Shown here: one piece after another, positions 1 to 9,263 of the stretch
Layout of the letters: every line of letters begins with the position of its first letter
Position numbering within the stretch: the first letter of the stretch is position 1
Source of the DNA: an uncultured Clostridia bacterium
GTDB lineage: Bacteria; Bacillota; Clostridia; Oscillospirales; Ruminococcaceae
Direction of reading: 5' to 3'
Assembly: GCA_947627875.1 (NCBI GenBank)
Contig: CANQXS010000011.1
Location: forward strand, 1-64,000
DNA: 64,000 nucleotides
Position numbers and translations under genes: made by a program
The notes under the pieces: generated by a model
What the model was told of the DNA's origin: nothing
What the model saw: only the letters and a program-made list of their open reading frames with translations
Databases searched by the model: none

Positions 1-1038
1 TTCTGCTCCGCCTGCGATTTTGTGTTCAACCTTGCAGGCGTGAACCGACCAAAAGATCAGTCTGAATTTATGCAGGGTAATTTCGGATTTGCGTCCACTC
101 TTCTTGAAGCGCTCAAAAGGCACCACAACACCTGCCCTGTTATGCTGTCTTCGTCGATTCAAGCGACGCTGATTGGCAGATATGACAGCGAATACGGCAG
201 GAGCAAAAAAGCTGGTGAAGACCTGTTCTTCAACTACGCTGAGAAAACGGGTGCGAAGGTGCTTGTCTACCGCTTCCCGAATATGTTCGGCAAGTGGTGC
301 CGCCCGAATTACAACAGCGCTGTCGCGACGTTTTGCCACAACATCGCAAACGACCTGCCAATTCAGATAAATGACCGCTCAACCGGGCTTGAACTCGTCT
401 ATATTGATGATTTGGTCGATGAGATGATATGCGCACTTGCGGGAAAACAGCATAGGTGCGACTATGACGGTCTTACCCCGATTCCGAATGAAAGCGGCAA
501 ATTCTGCTATGTCCCCGTCACCCACAAAGCAACGCTCGGCGAGATTGCGGACCTGCTGTATAAATTCTACAACCAGCCACAGACGCTTTTGATGCCGGAA
601 ATCCCGAACGGCAACTTTGAGAAAAAGCTTTACAGCACCTATCTCAGCTACCTGCCGAAGGAGAAAATATGCTTTCCGCTCAAGATGAACACCGATGCGC
701 GCGGCAGTTTCACGGAGCTTCTGAAAACCGAAAACTGCGGGCAGTTCAGCGTGAACATCTCGAAGCCCGGCATTACAAAGGGGCAGCACTGGCACAATAC
801 AAAGTGGGAATTCTTCATAGTTGTATCTGGTCACGGGCTGATTCAGGAACGCATCATTGGTAAGGACGAGATCCTCGAATTTGAGGTCAGCGGCGATAAA
901 ATCGAGGCGGTGCATATGCTGCCGGGGTATACGCACAATATCATCAACCTTTCGGATACCGAGGATTTGGTGACCCTGATGTGGGCAAACGAGCAATTTG
1001 ATCCGGAAAAGCCGGATACGTTTGGGGAGAATATATAA
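1..1038 (+). CDS. CapF-like SDR/cupin bifunctional sugar enzyme (5' truncated by window)
   Basis: The frame is open to base 1, so the start lies outside the window; 345 residues are visible. The N-terminal part is a short-chain dehydrogenase/reductase fold (NLAGVNRP near the nucleotide site, YGRSKKAGE as the YxxxK catalytic pair). The C-terminal 110 residues are a cupin (GQHWHNTKWEFF, HNIINLS). This SDR-plus-cupin order is that of CapF, which reduces and epimerises a UDP-2-acetamido-2,6-dideoxy-hexulose on the way to UDP-N-acetyl-L-fucosamine. The companion genes CapE and CapG would be expected just to the left, which I cannot see. It is followed by a 167-base AT-rich gap, so the next gene may be a separate insertion. 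Family assignment is strong; the exact sugar is inference. Confidence 0.8.
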   Translation, partial: FCSACDFVFNLAGVNRPKDQSEFMQGNFGFASTLLEALKRHHNTCPVMLSSSIQATLIGRYDSEYGRSKKAGEDLFFNYAEKTGAKVLVYRFPNMFGKWCRPNYNSAVATFCHNIANDLPIQINDRSTGLELVYIDDLVDEMICALAGKQHRCDYDGLTPIPNESGKFCYVPVTHKATLGEIADLLYKFYNQPQTLLMPEIPNGNFEKKLYSTYLSYLPKEKICFPLKMNTDARGSFTELLKTENCGQFSVNISKPGITKGQHWHNTKWEFFIVVSGHGLIQERIIGKDEILEFEVSGDKIEAVHMLPGYTHNIINLSDTEDLVTLMWANEQFDPEKPDTFGENI

Positions 1039-1214
1039 ATAGGCGCAAAGAGAATTTGGGCAGACTTGAGCAGAGGAATTATAAAATATTAAATTATTAC
1101 GGAAAACGGCAATAAAAACCGCCTTTGAATATTAAATCCTCTAACATAGACCGCAAAAGTGCCATAGTATCAAGCAGACAAAACTAAGTTTATAATTTTA
1201 TTGGAGTGATTACT

Positions 1215-2333
1215 TTGTTTGAACGACTCAAAAAGGCAATAAAAAAGAATGATAAACTTTATGTTATGGCAAGGTGTATAAAAAACATAAACGATCCCGA
1301 ATATGTTCAATTAGTGAGAGGGTATTACGAGCCATATTATGGTGATGCATCTTCAGCTTTGATATATCATTATGGTGATAAGGAACCAAATAAGATTATT
1401 GTTGGTATTTGTCCATCTGACTATAACTGCGGATTTTGCGCTCTGTTGACACAAACATTGTATTCCTTGAATTTTGCCGATAATATTAATGCCATACCTT
1501 CAGTATATTGGTCAAAAGATACTCTCTATTATGAACTTGAATTTGATAGTGAAACTGATAATGTATTTGAGTATTACTTTCAACCTGTTTCAGATATAAA
1601 ATTCAGATATATTGATTCGTACAGGAATGTTATAAAAATATTAGGTCAGCACAATTATTTTAATGGTTTAGATTATGGATATGATGGGACTTTTCAAAGA
1701 GAATATGTATTCCCCAGGCTGGCTTATTTATATAAAAAATATGTACGCCTAAATTACAGAACTAATAAATATATATCTGAACAAAAAGCAAAGTTGTTTG
1801 ATGAGACCGACAGAGTTATTGGGGTTCATGTTAGAGGAACAGATTTTGGAGTAGGATTAATAGGTCATCCCAAAAAAATTCAACCTTCGGAACATATAAG
1901 AGAGGTAAAAGAGCTTTTAAAGTTGGGAAAGTATAACAAAATTTTTTTGGCTACCGAGGACTTAAATGCCATAGATCAATTTAAAAAAGAGTTTTCGGAT
2001 AACCTTGTATATTATAGTGATACATTCAGAACGAAAAACGATAGAGGTCCACATTGCACTCCAAATGATCGCTCGCTGCATCATTATAGATTGGGGTTAG
2101 AGGTATTAAGAGATGTTTACACATTGGCAAATTGCGATGCCCTTGTATGCGGGTTGTCTAATGTTTCTCTTGCAGCGAGGTATATTAATTTAGCATTAGA
2201 CAAAAAATTTGATAAAGTTATAGTTTTAAACAATGGTATAAATGAGGAAGACTCAAGGGCTGCAAAGATATTGAGCAGAGAAAACAAAAAGCGTATTGAA
2301 GAGTACAAACATGACCTCCACCAAAACCCTTAA
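1215..2333 (+). CDS. Fucosyltransferase-superfamily glycosyltransferase
   Basis: A 372-residue protein with a GVHVRGTDFG segment at mid-length, which resembles the donor-binding HxRxxD motif of alpha-1,2/alpha-1,6 fucosyltransferases (GT11/GT23/NodZ-like), and a later region (LANCDALVCGLSNVSLAARY) like the third conserved block of that fold. I prefer the TTG at 1215, preceded by GGAG at 1203-1206 with an 8-base gap; an in-frame GTG at 1206 overlaps that site. The gene is clearly more AT-rich than everything around it, which suggests recent transfer. With Gmd and an Fcl-like SDR downstream, a GDP-6-deoxy- or 3,6-dideoxy-hexose donor fits. Its 3' end overlaps the flippase gene by 23 bases. Substrate is not known. 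Confidence 0.65.
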   Translation: MFERLKKAIKKNDKLYVMARCIKNINDPEYVQLVRGYYEPYYGDASSALIYHYGDKEPNKIIVGICPSDYNCGFCALLTQTLYSLNFADNINAIPSVYWSKDTLYYELEFDSETDNVFEYYFQPVSDIKFRYIDSYRNVIKILGQHNYFNGLDYGYDGTFQREYVFPRLAYLYKKYVRLNYRTNKYISEQKAKLFDETDRVIGVHVRGTDFGVGLIGHPKKIQPSEHIREVKELLKLGKYNKIFLATEDLNAIDQFKKEFSDNLVYYSDTFRTKNDRGPHCTPNDRSLHHYRLGLEVLRDVYTLANCDALVCGLSNVSLAARYINLALDKKFDKVIVLNNGINEEDSRAAKILSRENKKRIEEYKHDLHQNP

Positions 2334-3855
2334 AAACAGCATAATCTCGGTCATCGGTCAAATTTTGACCCTTTTGCTGCAATTCGTCAACCGCCGCATA
2401 TTCGTAATGTTTTTAGACATCGAATATCTCGGCTACCAGAGCGTTTTTGGGAATATTTTCTCGATCCTTTCGGTCGCAGAGCTCGGCATCGGCGGTATCA
2501 TCTCCTTCCACCTCTACCGCGAGATCGTGACGGATAACAAGCAGGAAATCGGCAAACTGATGTACCTCTACAAGTGGATATATCGCATAATCGCGGCAAT
2601 CGTGACGGTGCTCGGGCTCGTATCTTGCATCTTCGTTCCGTATATCGTAAATGATTCGACCCGAAGCATAGGCTACCTTTACATAGTTTATTTTTTGCAG
2701 CTTGCAAGCATAGTCGCGGGGTATTTTCTGTCATACAGGCGCACTATTTATGCCGCCGACCAAAAGGAATATGTGACCGTTGAGATAGATTTTTTTGCAA
2801 ATTTGATCGTCCAGGTCGTTCAGCTCGGGTTGCTTGTTATCTTCAAAAATTATCTTCTGTATCTTGCGATCCAGCTCTCGATCACCCTATTTGCAAACGT
2901 CCTTATAATGCTTAAATCGAATAAGGATTATCCGTATTTGAAAGAGAAATACAAGATAACTCGCGAGGACATTGACCGGCGTAATATGATCCCCGACATC
3001 AAGAATTTCTTGGTGCACAAGATTTCCTACGCAGTCTATGGCGGAACGGATAATATTGTTATTTCAGCGTTGTGCGGGATAAAATATGTTGCGCTTTACG
3101 GTAATTATTTTCTCCTTCAAAAGGGAGTATTAAACGTTCTGTTTTACAGGCTTCTGAATCCCGTTCAAGCAGCTATCGGCAACATTGTCTACAGCGACCG
3201 CAACAAGGACGAGCTTTGGAATCAGTTTGAGATGTTCGATGTTTTCAGCTACTTCTTTGCGAGCTACATCAGCGCAGGATTTCTTGTTTTCTTCCAGCCT
3301 GTTATACAGGTCTGGCTCGGCAGCGCCGAATACCTTTTGCCGTATTCGTTTGTGATCGTTTTCTCGCTGACGATTTACCTCGGCGCAGTTTGGGAGATAG
3401 TCTATAAATACCGCAGTGTTTTCGGGGACTATAAACAGGACAGAAACTGTATGCTCCTGTCGGCAATCTTGAATATCATCGTTTCTGTCGCGCTTGCAAA
3501 GCCGCTCGGAGTGACAGGCGTTCAGATCGGCACGTTTGTAGCATTCCTTCCCATCGCCTACGGCAGAATAAGGTTTGTAGTCGGCGGATTCTTCGGGCAG
3601 TCGGTAAAAAAATATCTTCTCAAACACGCAGGGCTTTTCACGGTTGTATTGGCAGAAGGTGCAACGGTATATCTTCTCACAAGACGTATGCCCATTACTG
3701 TCGGCGGAATACTCCTGAGATTTTTGGTCTGGGGCACGGTGCCGCTGGCAATAAATCTTCTTATATATTTCCGCAACCCGCACTTTAAGGATATGTGTGG
3801 CTACTTCAAAAATCTGCTAAATATTCTTTTGAATAAAATAAAACCCAAGAAATGA
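2311..3855 (+). CDS. Wzx-like polysaccharide flippase
   Basis: A 514-residue very hydrophobic protein with about 12-14 predicted membrane segments and the MATE/MOP-type N-terminus (NSIISVIGQILTLLLQFVNRR). Members of this family flip undecaprenyl-linked repeat units across the membrane for capsule, teichuronic acid or exopolysaccharide assembly. The ATG at 2311 is chosen over an in-frame TTG at 2296 because it gives the usual N-terminus. It overlaps the end of the glycosyltransferase, so the two are probably translationally coupled. GC content returns to the level of the surrounding genes here, unlike the gene before it. Confidence 0.8.
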   Translation: MTSTKTLKNSIISVIGQILTLLLQFVNRRIFVMFLDIEYLGYQSVFGNIFSILSVAELGIGGIISFHLYREIVTDNKQEIGKLMYLYKWIYRIIAAIVTVLGLVSCIFVPYIVNDSTRSIGYLYIVYFLQLASIVAGYFLSYRRTIYAADQKEYVTVEIDFFANLIVQVVQLGLLVIFKNYLLYLAIQLSITLFANVLIMLKSNKDYPYLKEKYKITREDIDRRNMIPDIKNFLVHKISYAVYGGTDNIVISALCGIKYVALYGNYFLLQKGVLNVLFYRLLNPVQAAIGNIVYSDRNKDELWNQFEMFDVFSYFFASYISAGFLVFFQPVIQVWLGSAEYLLPYSFVIVFSLTIYLGAVWEIVYKYRSVFGDYKQDRNCMLLSAILNIIVSVALAKPLGVTGVQIGTFVAFLPIAYGRIRFVVGGFFGQSVKKYLLKHAGLFTVVLAEGATVYLLTRRMPITVGGILLRFLVWGTVPLAINLLIYFRNPHFKDMCGYFKNLLNILLNKIKPKK

Positions 3856-3864
3856 GGTCACCCC

Positions 3865-4911
3865 ATGAAAAAAGCGCTCATCACCGGCATTACCGGTCAG
3901 GACGGCAGCTATCTTGCCGAATTTTTACTTGAAAAAGGCTATGAGGTTCACGGTATAACACGCCGCGCGTCTATCTCGAACACAGGCCGTATCGACCATA
4001 TAAAGGACAAGCTCACCCTGCACGACGGCGATCTGTCGGATAGCTCGTCGCTCATCAGAATCATCAGCGAGGTTCAGCCTGACGAGATATACAATTTAGC
4101 CGCGCAGAGCCACGTTCAGGTCAGTTTTGATGTACCCGAATATTCGGGTGATGTAGACGCGCTTGGCACTCTTCGCGTTCTTGAAGCAGTCTGCATACTC
4201 GGTCTCACGAAGAAAACAAAGGTGTATCAGGCTTCGACTTCCGAGCTTTACGGCAAGGTAGAGGAAGTCCCGCAGTCGGAAACCACGCCGTTCCACCCAT
4301 ACAGCCCTTATGCCGTCGCAAAACAGTATGGCTTCTGGATAACTAAGGAATACCGCGAGGCTTACGGAATGTTCGCCTGCAACGGGATTTTGTTCAACCA
4401 TGAATCCGAGCGCCGCGGTGAGAACTTCGTCACCCGAAAGATAACGATTGCGGCAGGACGTATCGCTGAGGGTTTGCAGGATCACCTTGAACTCGGCAAC
4501 TTAGACAGCCTGCGCGACTGGGGCTATGCAAAGGATTACGTCGAATGTATGTGGCTCATAATGCAGCAGGACAAGCCCGATGATTTCGTCATCGCTACCG
4601 GCATTCAGCATACCGTCCGTGATTTCACCGAGAGAGCATTTGCCGCTAACGGTATACATATACGCTGGGAGGGCAAAGGTCTTGACGAAAAGGGTTATGA
4701 CGAAAATACAGGAAAAATGCTTGTATGCGTGAATCCTGCGTGGTTCCGCCCGACCGATGTGGACAACCTGTTGGGCGACCCCACCAAAGCGAAAACCGTC
4801 CTCGGCTGGAATCCTCAGAAGACAAGCTATGAGGAACTCGTAAAGATAATGGCGGAGCATGACAGAAAAACGGCAAAGCACGAAAAAGCAGTTCTTGAAT
4901 CGGAAAGGTGA
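3865..4911 (+). CDS. gmd: GDP-mannose 4,6-dehydratase
   Basis: A 348-residue extended SDR. It has the [19 protein letters not shown]-binding N-terminus, the RRAS segment typical of Gmd, a catalytic Thr-Ser-Glu region (STSELYGK) and YAVAKQYG (YxxxK), and [16 protein letters not shown], a signature of Gmd. It converts GDP-D-mannose to GDP-4-keto-6-deoxy-D-mannose, the branch point to GDP-L-fucose, GDP-perosamine, GDP-colitose and related sugars. GDP-mannose itself can be made by the ManA, phosphomutase and ManC genes at 11-15 kb. The stop overlaps the region of the next start, consistent with one operon. Confidence 0.95.
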   Translation: MKKALITGITGQDGSYLAEFLLEKGYEVHGITRRASISNTGRIDHIKDKLTLHDGDLSDSSSLIRIISEVQPDEIYNLAAQSHVQVSFDVPEYSGDVDALGTLRVLEAVCILGLTKKTKVYQASTSELYGKVEEVPQSETTPFHPYSPYAVAKQYGFWITKEYREAYGMFACNGILFNHESERRGENFVTRKITIAAGRIAEGLQDHLELGNLDSLRDWGYAKDYVECMWLIMQQDKPDDFVIATGIQHTVRDFTERAFAANGIHIRWEGKGLDEKGYDENTGKMLVCVNPAWFRPTDVDNLLGDPTKAKTVLGWNPQKTSYEELVKIMAEHDRKTAKHEKAVLESER

Positions 4912-4916
4912 GATAT

Positions 4917-6122
4917 ATGAATAAAATCGGAGTAGGATATGCGTCGGTCACGGAAATCGAAAAGAAGTATGTAATGGACGCTTTGGACAGCCAGCGGCTT
5001 TCACAGGGCAAATACGTTGCAAAGTTTGAAAAAATGTTCGCGAATATGCATGGGCACAAGTATGGTGTAATGTGCAACAGCGGCACCAGCGCGCTGCACC
5101 TTGCAATTCTGGCGCTCAAAGAGAAGTATAACTGGGAGGACGACGCCGAGATACTTGTTCCCGCGATCACATTTATTGCAACCTCAAACTCGGTTCTCCA
5201 TGCCGGTTTAAAGCCTGTTTTCGTAGATGTAGATATAAAATCCTACAATATGAATCCCGACGAAACAGAGAAGCACATCACAGAAAAGACAAGGTGCATT
5301 ATTCCCGTACACTGTTTCGGAATGCCATGCGAGATGGACAAAATCAGTGAGATTGCAGAGAAGCATAATTTGAGGATTATAGAGGACTGCGCCGAGGCGC
5401 ATTTTGCGAAGATAAACGGCAAAACCGTCGGCAGCTTCAGCGACATAATGGCGTGCAGTACCTATGTTGCGCATACCTTAACTACGGGCGTCGGCGGGGT
5501 AATGTGTACAAGCGACCCCGAACTTTCCGAAATTCTCCGTTCCCTTGTCGCTCACGGAAGAGCCTGCACCTGCGAGAGGTGCATAGCTTCCGACGGCAAT
5601 CAGGTGTGCCCGAAGCGTCTTAAGACGGATATGGACAGACGGTTTACTTTCGTAAGGCTCGGCTATAGCTATCGCGTCGGCGAACTGGAAGGCGCTTTGG
5701 GCCTCGGGCAGCTTGAAAGAGTAGACGAGATAATGGGAGCAAGGCATAAAAACGCGGATTACCTCATCAGGGGACTTGAGCCCGTAGAAAAGTACATACA
5801 GCTACCGAGGCACCCCGAGAACATCGAGCACACATATATGATGTTCCCGATCCTTGTTAAGCCCGAAAGCCCTAAGTCAAAGAACGAGATAGTCAAGTAT
5901 CTTGAATCCCAAAATATTGAAACAAGACCGATGCTGCCGCTATTGAATCAGCCTATTTATAAGGAGATTTTCGGCGATATTGAGAAGGATTACCCGAATG
6001 CAGAGTATATTGACAATAACGGATTCTACATCGGTTGCCACCATGGGCTTGGAAAAGAGGAACTTGACCGTGAGATTGAAGCGTTGACGGAAATTCTCAC
6101 GGGGGGGGGTACAGCTATTTGA
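4917..6122 (+). CDS. E1/RfbH-type PMP-dependent 3-dehydratase (DegT/DnrJ family)
   Basis: A 401-residue DegT/DnrJ/EryC1/StrS-fold protein. The usual PLP-binding lysine is replaced by histidine (His186 in VAHTLTTGVGG), as in CDP-6-deoxy-hexulose 3-dehydrase E1 and in ColD. Just after it is a cysteine cluster (C217, C219, C222, C231; CTCERC), at the place where E1 binds a [2Fe-2S] cluster. So it should remove the 3-hydroxyl of a 4-keto-6-deoxy sugar rather than transaminate. Next to gmd the likely substrate is GDP-4-keto-6-deoxymannose. E1 enzymes need a reductase partner, and none is visible in the window. ATG 4917 is preferred (GGTGAG upstream) over GTG 4908. The C-terminus is set by a nine-G tract at 6101-6109. 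Confidence 0.8.
   Translation: MNKIGVGYASVTEIEKKYVMDALDSQRLSQGKYVAKFEKMFANMHGHKYGVMCNSGTSALHLAILALKEKYNWEDDAEILVPAITFIATSNSVLHAGLKPVFVDVDIKSYNMNPDETEKHITEKTRCIIPVHCFGMPCEMDKISEIAEKHNLRIIEDCAEAHFAKINGKTVGSFSDIMACSTYVAHTLTTGVGGVMCTSDPELSEILRSLVAHGRACTCERCIASDGNQVCPKRLKTDMDRRFTFVRLGYSYRVGELEGALGLGQLERVDEIMGARHKNADYLIRGLEPVEKYIQLPRHPENIEHTYMMFPILVKPESPKSKNEIVKYLESQNIETRPMLPLLNQPIYKEIFGDIEKDYPNAEYIDNNGFYIGCHHGLGKEELDREIEALTEILTGGGTAI
6101..6109 (+). repeat. Nine-G homopolymer at the 3' end of the 3-dehydratase gene
   Basis: Nine consecutive G lie four codons before the stop at 6120-6122. With eight G the frame would run on to a TGA at 6178-6180 that overlaps the ATG of the cupin gene, adding about 20 residues and creating an ATGA coupling. 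With ten G it ends in TAA six codons after the tract. The tract is thus a possible slippage site, or a sequencing homopolymer error. Confidence 0.7.
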
Positions 6123-6176
6123 AATAAGGTTTGAAGCTGTCTTCGCACTCATTATGTTTGAAATGGAGTGTGTAAG

Positions 6177-6545
6177 ATGACAATTAAAACCTTATCTCCT
6201 GAATTTTTGCATACTGATGAGCGCGGAAGCCTTACTCAGCTTGTGAGCAGCGGATATTCGCAGATAAATATCTTGGTGTCCGAATCCGGGGTCACGCGCG
6301 GTGGGCATTTTCATAAGTACTGCCGTGAAGCTTTCTATGTTATAGAAGGTGCAGTGAGGGTCACTGCGGAAAGTGGCGGAGAATTTACCGAACAACTTTT
6401 TCGGCAGGGGGATTTCTTTGAGATATATCCCGGCACCGCTCATGAAATGTATTTCCCAGAGCGATGTATTATGGCGGTCTTGTATGACAGACCGGTAGAA
6501 ACGGAATTCGGAAAAGATATTTATGATCGAAAAATTATGAGGTGA
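6177..6545 (+). CDS. Cupin sugar-modifying protein (WxcM/FdtA-like)
   Basis: A 122-residue single cupin with GGHFHKYCREAFYVIEG and GTAHEMYF as the two metal/substrate-binding strands. It resembles small cupins of polysaccharide loci such as dTDP-sugar 3,4-ketoisomerases (FdtA, WxcM-like) and the CapF cupin half. The ATG at 6177 has GGAG at 6165-6168; a GTG at 6168 lies within that site. It sits between the 3-dehydratase and a GDP-fucose-synthase-like SDR, so action on a GDP-keto-deoxy sugar is plausible. The exact reaction cannot be told from sequence. Confidence 0.7.
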   Translation: MTIKTLSPEFLHTDERGSLTQLVSSGYSQINILVSESGVTRGGHFHKYCREAFYVIEGAVRVTAESGGEFTEQLFRQGDFFEIYPGTAHEMYFPERCIMAVLYDRPVETEFGKDIYDRKIMR

Positions 6546-6549
6546 AACC

Positions 6550-7482
6550 ATGCAGAAAAATTCAAAAATCTATGTTGCCGGACATCGCGGAATGGTTGGT
6601 TCGGCAATAGTCAGAGAGCTTGAAAGACAAGGATATACAAATATAGTCACAAGAACACATGCAGAACTTGACCTTTGCAGACAGGCTGATGTTGAGATAT
6701 TCTTTGAAGATGAAAGACCCGAATATGTCATAGACGCGGCAGCGCTTGTCGGAGGAATTAAAGCAAACAGCGAACGCCCTGCGGAATTTATGTACATAAA
6801 TATGCAGATCCAGCAAAACCTCATCTGGATGGCGTTCAAAAGCGATGTCAAAAAATTTCTGTTCCTCGGGAGCGCGTGTATGTATCCGAAAGAATGCCCC
6901 CAGCCGATGAAAGAGGAATATCTGCTTACAGGGCTGCCCGAAGTCACAAACGAAGGTTATGCGCTTGCAAAGGTCTGCGGAAGCCGTCTTTGCAGCTATA
7001 TAAGCCGCGAGTACGGCAGGAAATTTATCTCGGCGATACCCGCAAACTCTTACGGCATCGGTGACAGCTTCGATCCCGAACACAGCCACGTCATTCCTGC
7101 GCTCTTGATGAAGTATCACAAGGCAAAGGAAAACGGCGATAAAGAGGTTGTTCTCTGGGGAACAGGAGCCGCTAAGCGCGAGTTTATAAACAATAGGGAT
7201 ATTGCCTCGGCGTGCATTTTCCTGATGAACAATTATTCGTCTTCCGAGCCTATAAACGTTGGGACGGGCGAAGAAGTATCAATTATGGAGCTTTCGCAGA
7301 TGATTAAGCGGATCACCGGCTTTGAAGGCGAGATCGTCACCGACCCCACCAAGCCCGACGGCATGATGAGAAGAATCTGCGATAATTCAAAGATTTATGC
7401 TCTCGGGTGGAAGACGGAGGTTTCCCTGGAAGAGGGGATAAAGGAATTGAACGAATTATACTTAAAAACAATGGTGAAATGA
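6550..7482 (+). CDS. GDP-L-fucose synthase / GDP-L-colitose synthase-like epimerase-reductase
   Basis: A 310-residue extended SDR closely like Fcl/WcaG: GHRGMVGSAIVREL at the NADP site, GSACMYPKE with the epimerase cysteine, GYALAKVCG (YxxxK), and HSHVIPALL with the epimerase histidine. All residues for combined 3,5-epimerisation and 4-reduction appear intact. With only Gmd upstream, it would make GDP-L-fucose. After a 3-dehydratase, the homologous ColC makes GDP-L-colitose. The context here (gmd, 3-dehydratase, this gene) favours the dideoxy product but does not prove it. Confidence 0.85.
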   Translation: MQKNSKIYVAGHRGMVGSAIVRELERQGYTNIVTRTHAELDLCRQADVEIFFEDERPEYVIDAAALVGGIKANSERPAEFMYINMQIQQNLIWMAFKSDVKKFLFLGSACMYPKECPQPMKEEYLLTGLPEVTNEGYALAKVCGSRLCSYISREYGRKFISAIPANSYGIGDSFDPEHSHVIPALLMKYHKAKENGDKEVVLWGTGAAKREFINNRDIASACIFLMNNYSSSEPINVGTGEEVSIMELSQMIKRITGFEGEIVTDPTKPDGMMRRICDNSKIYALGWKTEVSLEEGIKELNELYLKTMVK

Positions 7483-7483
7483 A

Positions 7484-8335
7484 ATGAAAACAACGATCGA
7501 AGAATTGGAAAAAGCAGCATTTCAGATAAAGTGTGATTTACTTTATTTATGTTCTCAAAAAAGCATTCATATCGGCGGAGATTTGTCGATTGCGGATGTA
7601 ATGACGGTTCTCTGGCAATATCAAATAAAGTTTGACCCGAACAATTTAAAAGATGAGTCGAGAGATAGATTTATATTGTCAAAAGGACACGCGGCAGCCG
7701 TAACAAGCCTTAACCAATCTGCTATAGGCTGTTTTGACAAAAGCGATTTTTTTAATGAGTATGCAACTGACGGCGGACGCTTTTCTATGCATTCTTGTAA
7801 ATTAGTTAATCCATATGTAGAAGTTTCCACCGGAAGCCTTGGACATGGTTTATCGATCGGCTCAGGTATAGCAGAAGGATTGTACCGAAAGAATAATAGA
7901 AATAGCAGGGTTTATGTTGTTATGGGAGACGGCGAACAATGCGAGGGCTCCGTATGGGAAGCTGCTATGAATGCTGTACACTATAAGCTCGGGAATCTTA
8001 TAGGGATAATTGATCGCAACGGACTTGCCTCGGACGGGGGTATAGATGAGCTTACGGGTCTTGATGATATTGCCGAAAAGTACAGGACATTCGGGTGGAG
8101 AGTGGTTGAAATCAATGGCCATAACATCCAAGAAATTAAGAAGGCTTTTGACGAGCTGCCTCCGGCAGATTCGGAAAAGCCTACGGCTATTGTTTGTCAT
8201 ACCGTAAAAGGTCACGGCGTCAGCTTTATGGAAAACAACGTAAATTGGCATGCCGGTAAAATGAACGAGTCTCAATACGCGCAGGCAATGAGCGATATGA
8301 AAGGAGTGAAATGCCGTGGCCAAAAAATGGATTAG
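7484..8335 (+). CDS. Transketolase-like enzyme, N-terminal (TPP-binding) subunit
   Basis: A 283-residue protein matching the N-terminal third of transketolase: DRFILSKGHAAA, STGSLGHGLSIG and the TPP/Mg motif GDGEQCEGSVWEA followed by IDRNGL (DRNG where DNNG is common). It overlaps the C-terminal subunit gene by 20 bases, forming a split transketolase. Pairs like this inside polysaccharide loci are not needed for the pentose phosphate pathway. Here, between GDP-keto-deoxysugar enzymes and an SDR, it may transfer a two-carbon ketol unit to a sugar carbonyl to make a branched sugar; that is inference. Confidence 0.9.
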   Translation: MKTTIEELEKAAFQIKCDLLYLCSQKSIHIGGDLSIADVMTVLWQYQIKFDPNNLKDESRDRFILSKGHAAAVTSLNQSAIGCFDKSDFFNEYATDGGRFSMHSCKLVNPYVEVSTGSLGHGLSIGSGIAEGLYRKNNRNSRVYVVMGDGEQCEGSVWEAAMNAVHYKLGNLIGIIDRNGLASDGGIDELTGLDDIAEKYRTFGWRVVEINGHNIQEIKKAFDELPPADSEKPTAIVCHTVKGHGVSFMENNVNWHAGKMNESQYAQAMSDMKGVKCRGQKMD

Positions 8336-9263
8336 AGAAATCGTCGGGAATTATATGGTCAGGCTGGCAGAGCAAGACGCATCTATAGTTGCTATTTCTG
8401 CGGATCTTTTTCGTTCATGCAGGATGGAAAAGTTTATGGAAAAGTATCCCGACAGAATTTATAACGTAGGAATTGCCGAACAGAATATGGTCGGCTTTTC
8501 TGCGGGGCTTTGTCACGAAGGATATACCGCTTTTGCTTTTTCTATGGCCTCATTTTTAAGCATGCGCGCATGCGAACAGTGCCGCACCGATATAGCTTAT
8601 GCTGATCTGAAGGCAAGACTTATAGGGGTATATGCCGGAGTATCCGGCGGACTTGCAGGAGCGACGCATTGGAGCATTGAAGATTGCGGAATAATGTGTT
8701 CAATCCCGAATATGACGGTTTTGGAGCCGAGCGATGCAATTCAGGCGGAACACATGCTGCAGGCAACATTAAACTATAATAAACCGATATATATGCGTAT
8801 AAGCGTAGTTCCGTCGGAGGATATCTACAGCGATAACTATAAATATGAGATCGGAAAAGCGTCAGTTGCACGCGAAGGGAATGACGGCTGCATAATATCT
8901 TCAGGGGTAATAGTACAGTATGCGGTACAGGCGGCCGATGAAATATATAAAGAGTCCGGGAAAAAGATACGCGTCATTGATATGCACACAATTAAGCCCA
9001 TTGATAAAGAGGCGGTAATTGACGCCGCGCAAACCGGTAATGTTATAGTCGCACAAGATCACAATATAATAGGCGGGCTCGGCAGCATGGTTGCAACCGT
9101 CATTGCTGAAGAAAATCTTACTACAAAATTTGAAATAGCCGGCGTTAATGACGTGTTTGTTTCAATGGCAAGACCCGCTTACTTATATAATAAGTTTGGA
9201 CTAGATACAGAAGGTCTTAAAAAACGATTTTATAGGATGATTGGATATGCGGAGGGCATATGA
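8316..9263 (+). CDS. Transketolase-like enzyme, C-terminal subunit
   Basis: A 315-residue protein with the pyrimidine-binding and C-terminal transketolase domains: NVGIAEQNMVGFSAGL (the conserved TPP-activating Glu in AEQ), THWSIEDCGIM, EPSDAIQAE and AQDHNIIGGLGSMVA. The start is GTG at 8316. It overlaps both neighbours (20 bases with the N-terminal subunit, 4 bases ATGA with the next SDR), so the three genes are probably co-translated and act in one step of sugar synthesis. Confidence 0.9.
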   Translation: MAKKWIREIVGNYMVRLAEQDASIVAISADLFRSCRMEKFMEKYPDRIYNVGIAEQNMVGFSAGLCHEGYTAFAFSMASFLSMRACEQCRTDIAYADLKARLIGVYAGVSGGLAGATHWSIEDCGIMCSIPNMTVLEPSDAIQAEHMLQATLNYNKPIYMRISVVPSEDIYSDNYKYEIGKASVAREGNDGCIISSGVIVQYAVQAADEIYKESGKKIRVIDMHTIKPIDKEAVIDAAQTGNVIVAQDHNIIGGLGSMVATVIAEENLTTKFEIAGVNDVFVSMARPAYLYNKFGLDTEGLKKRFYRMIGYAEGI

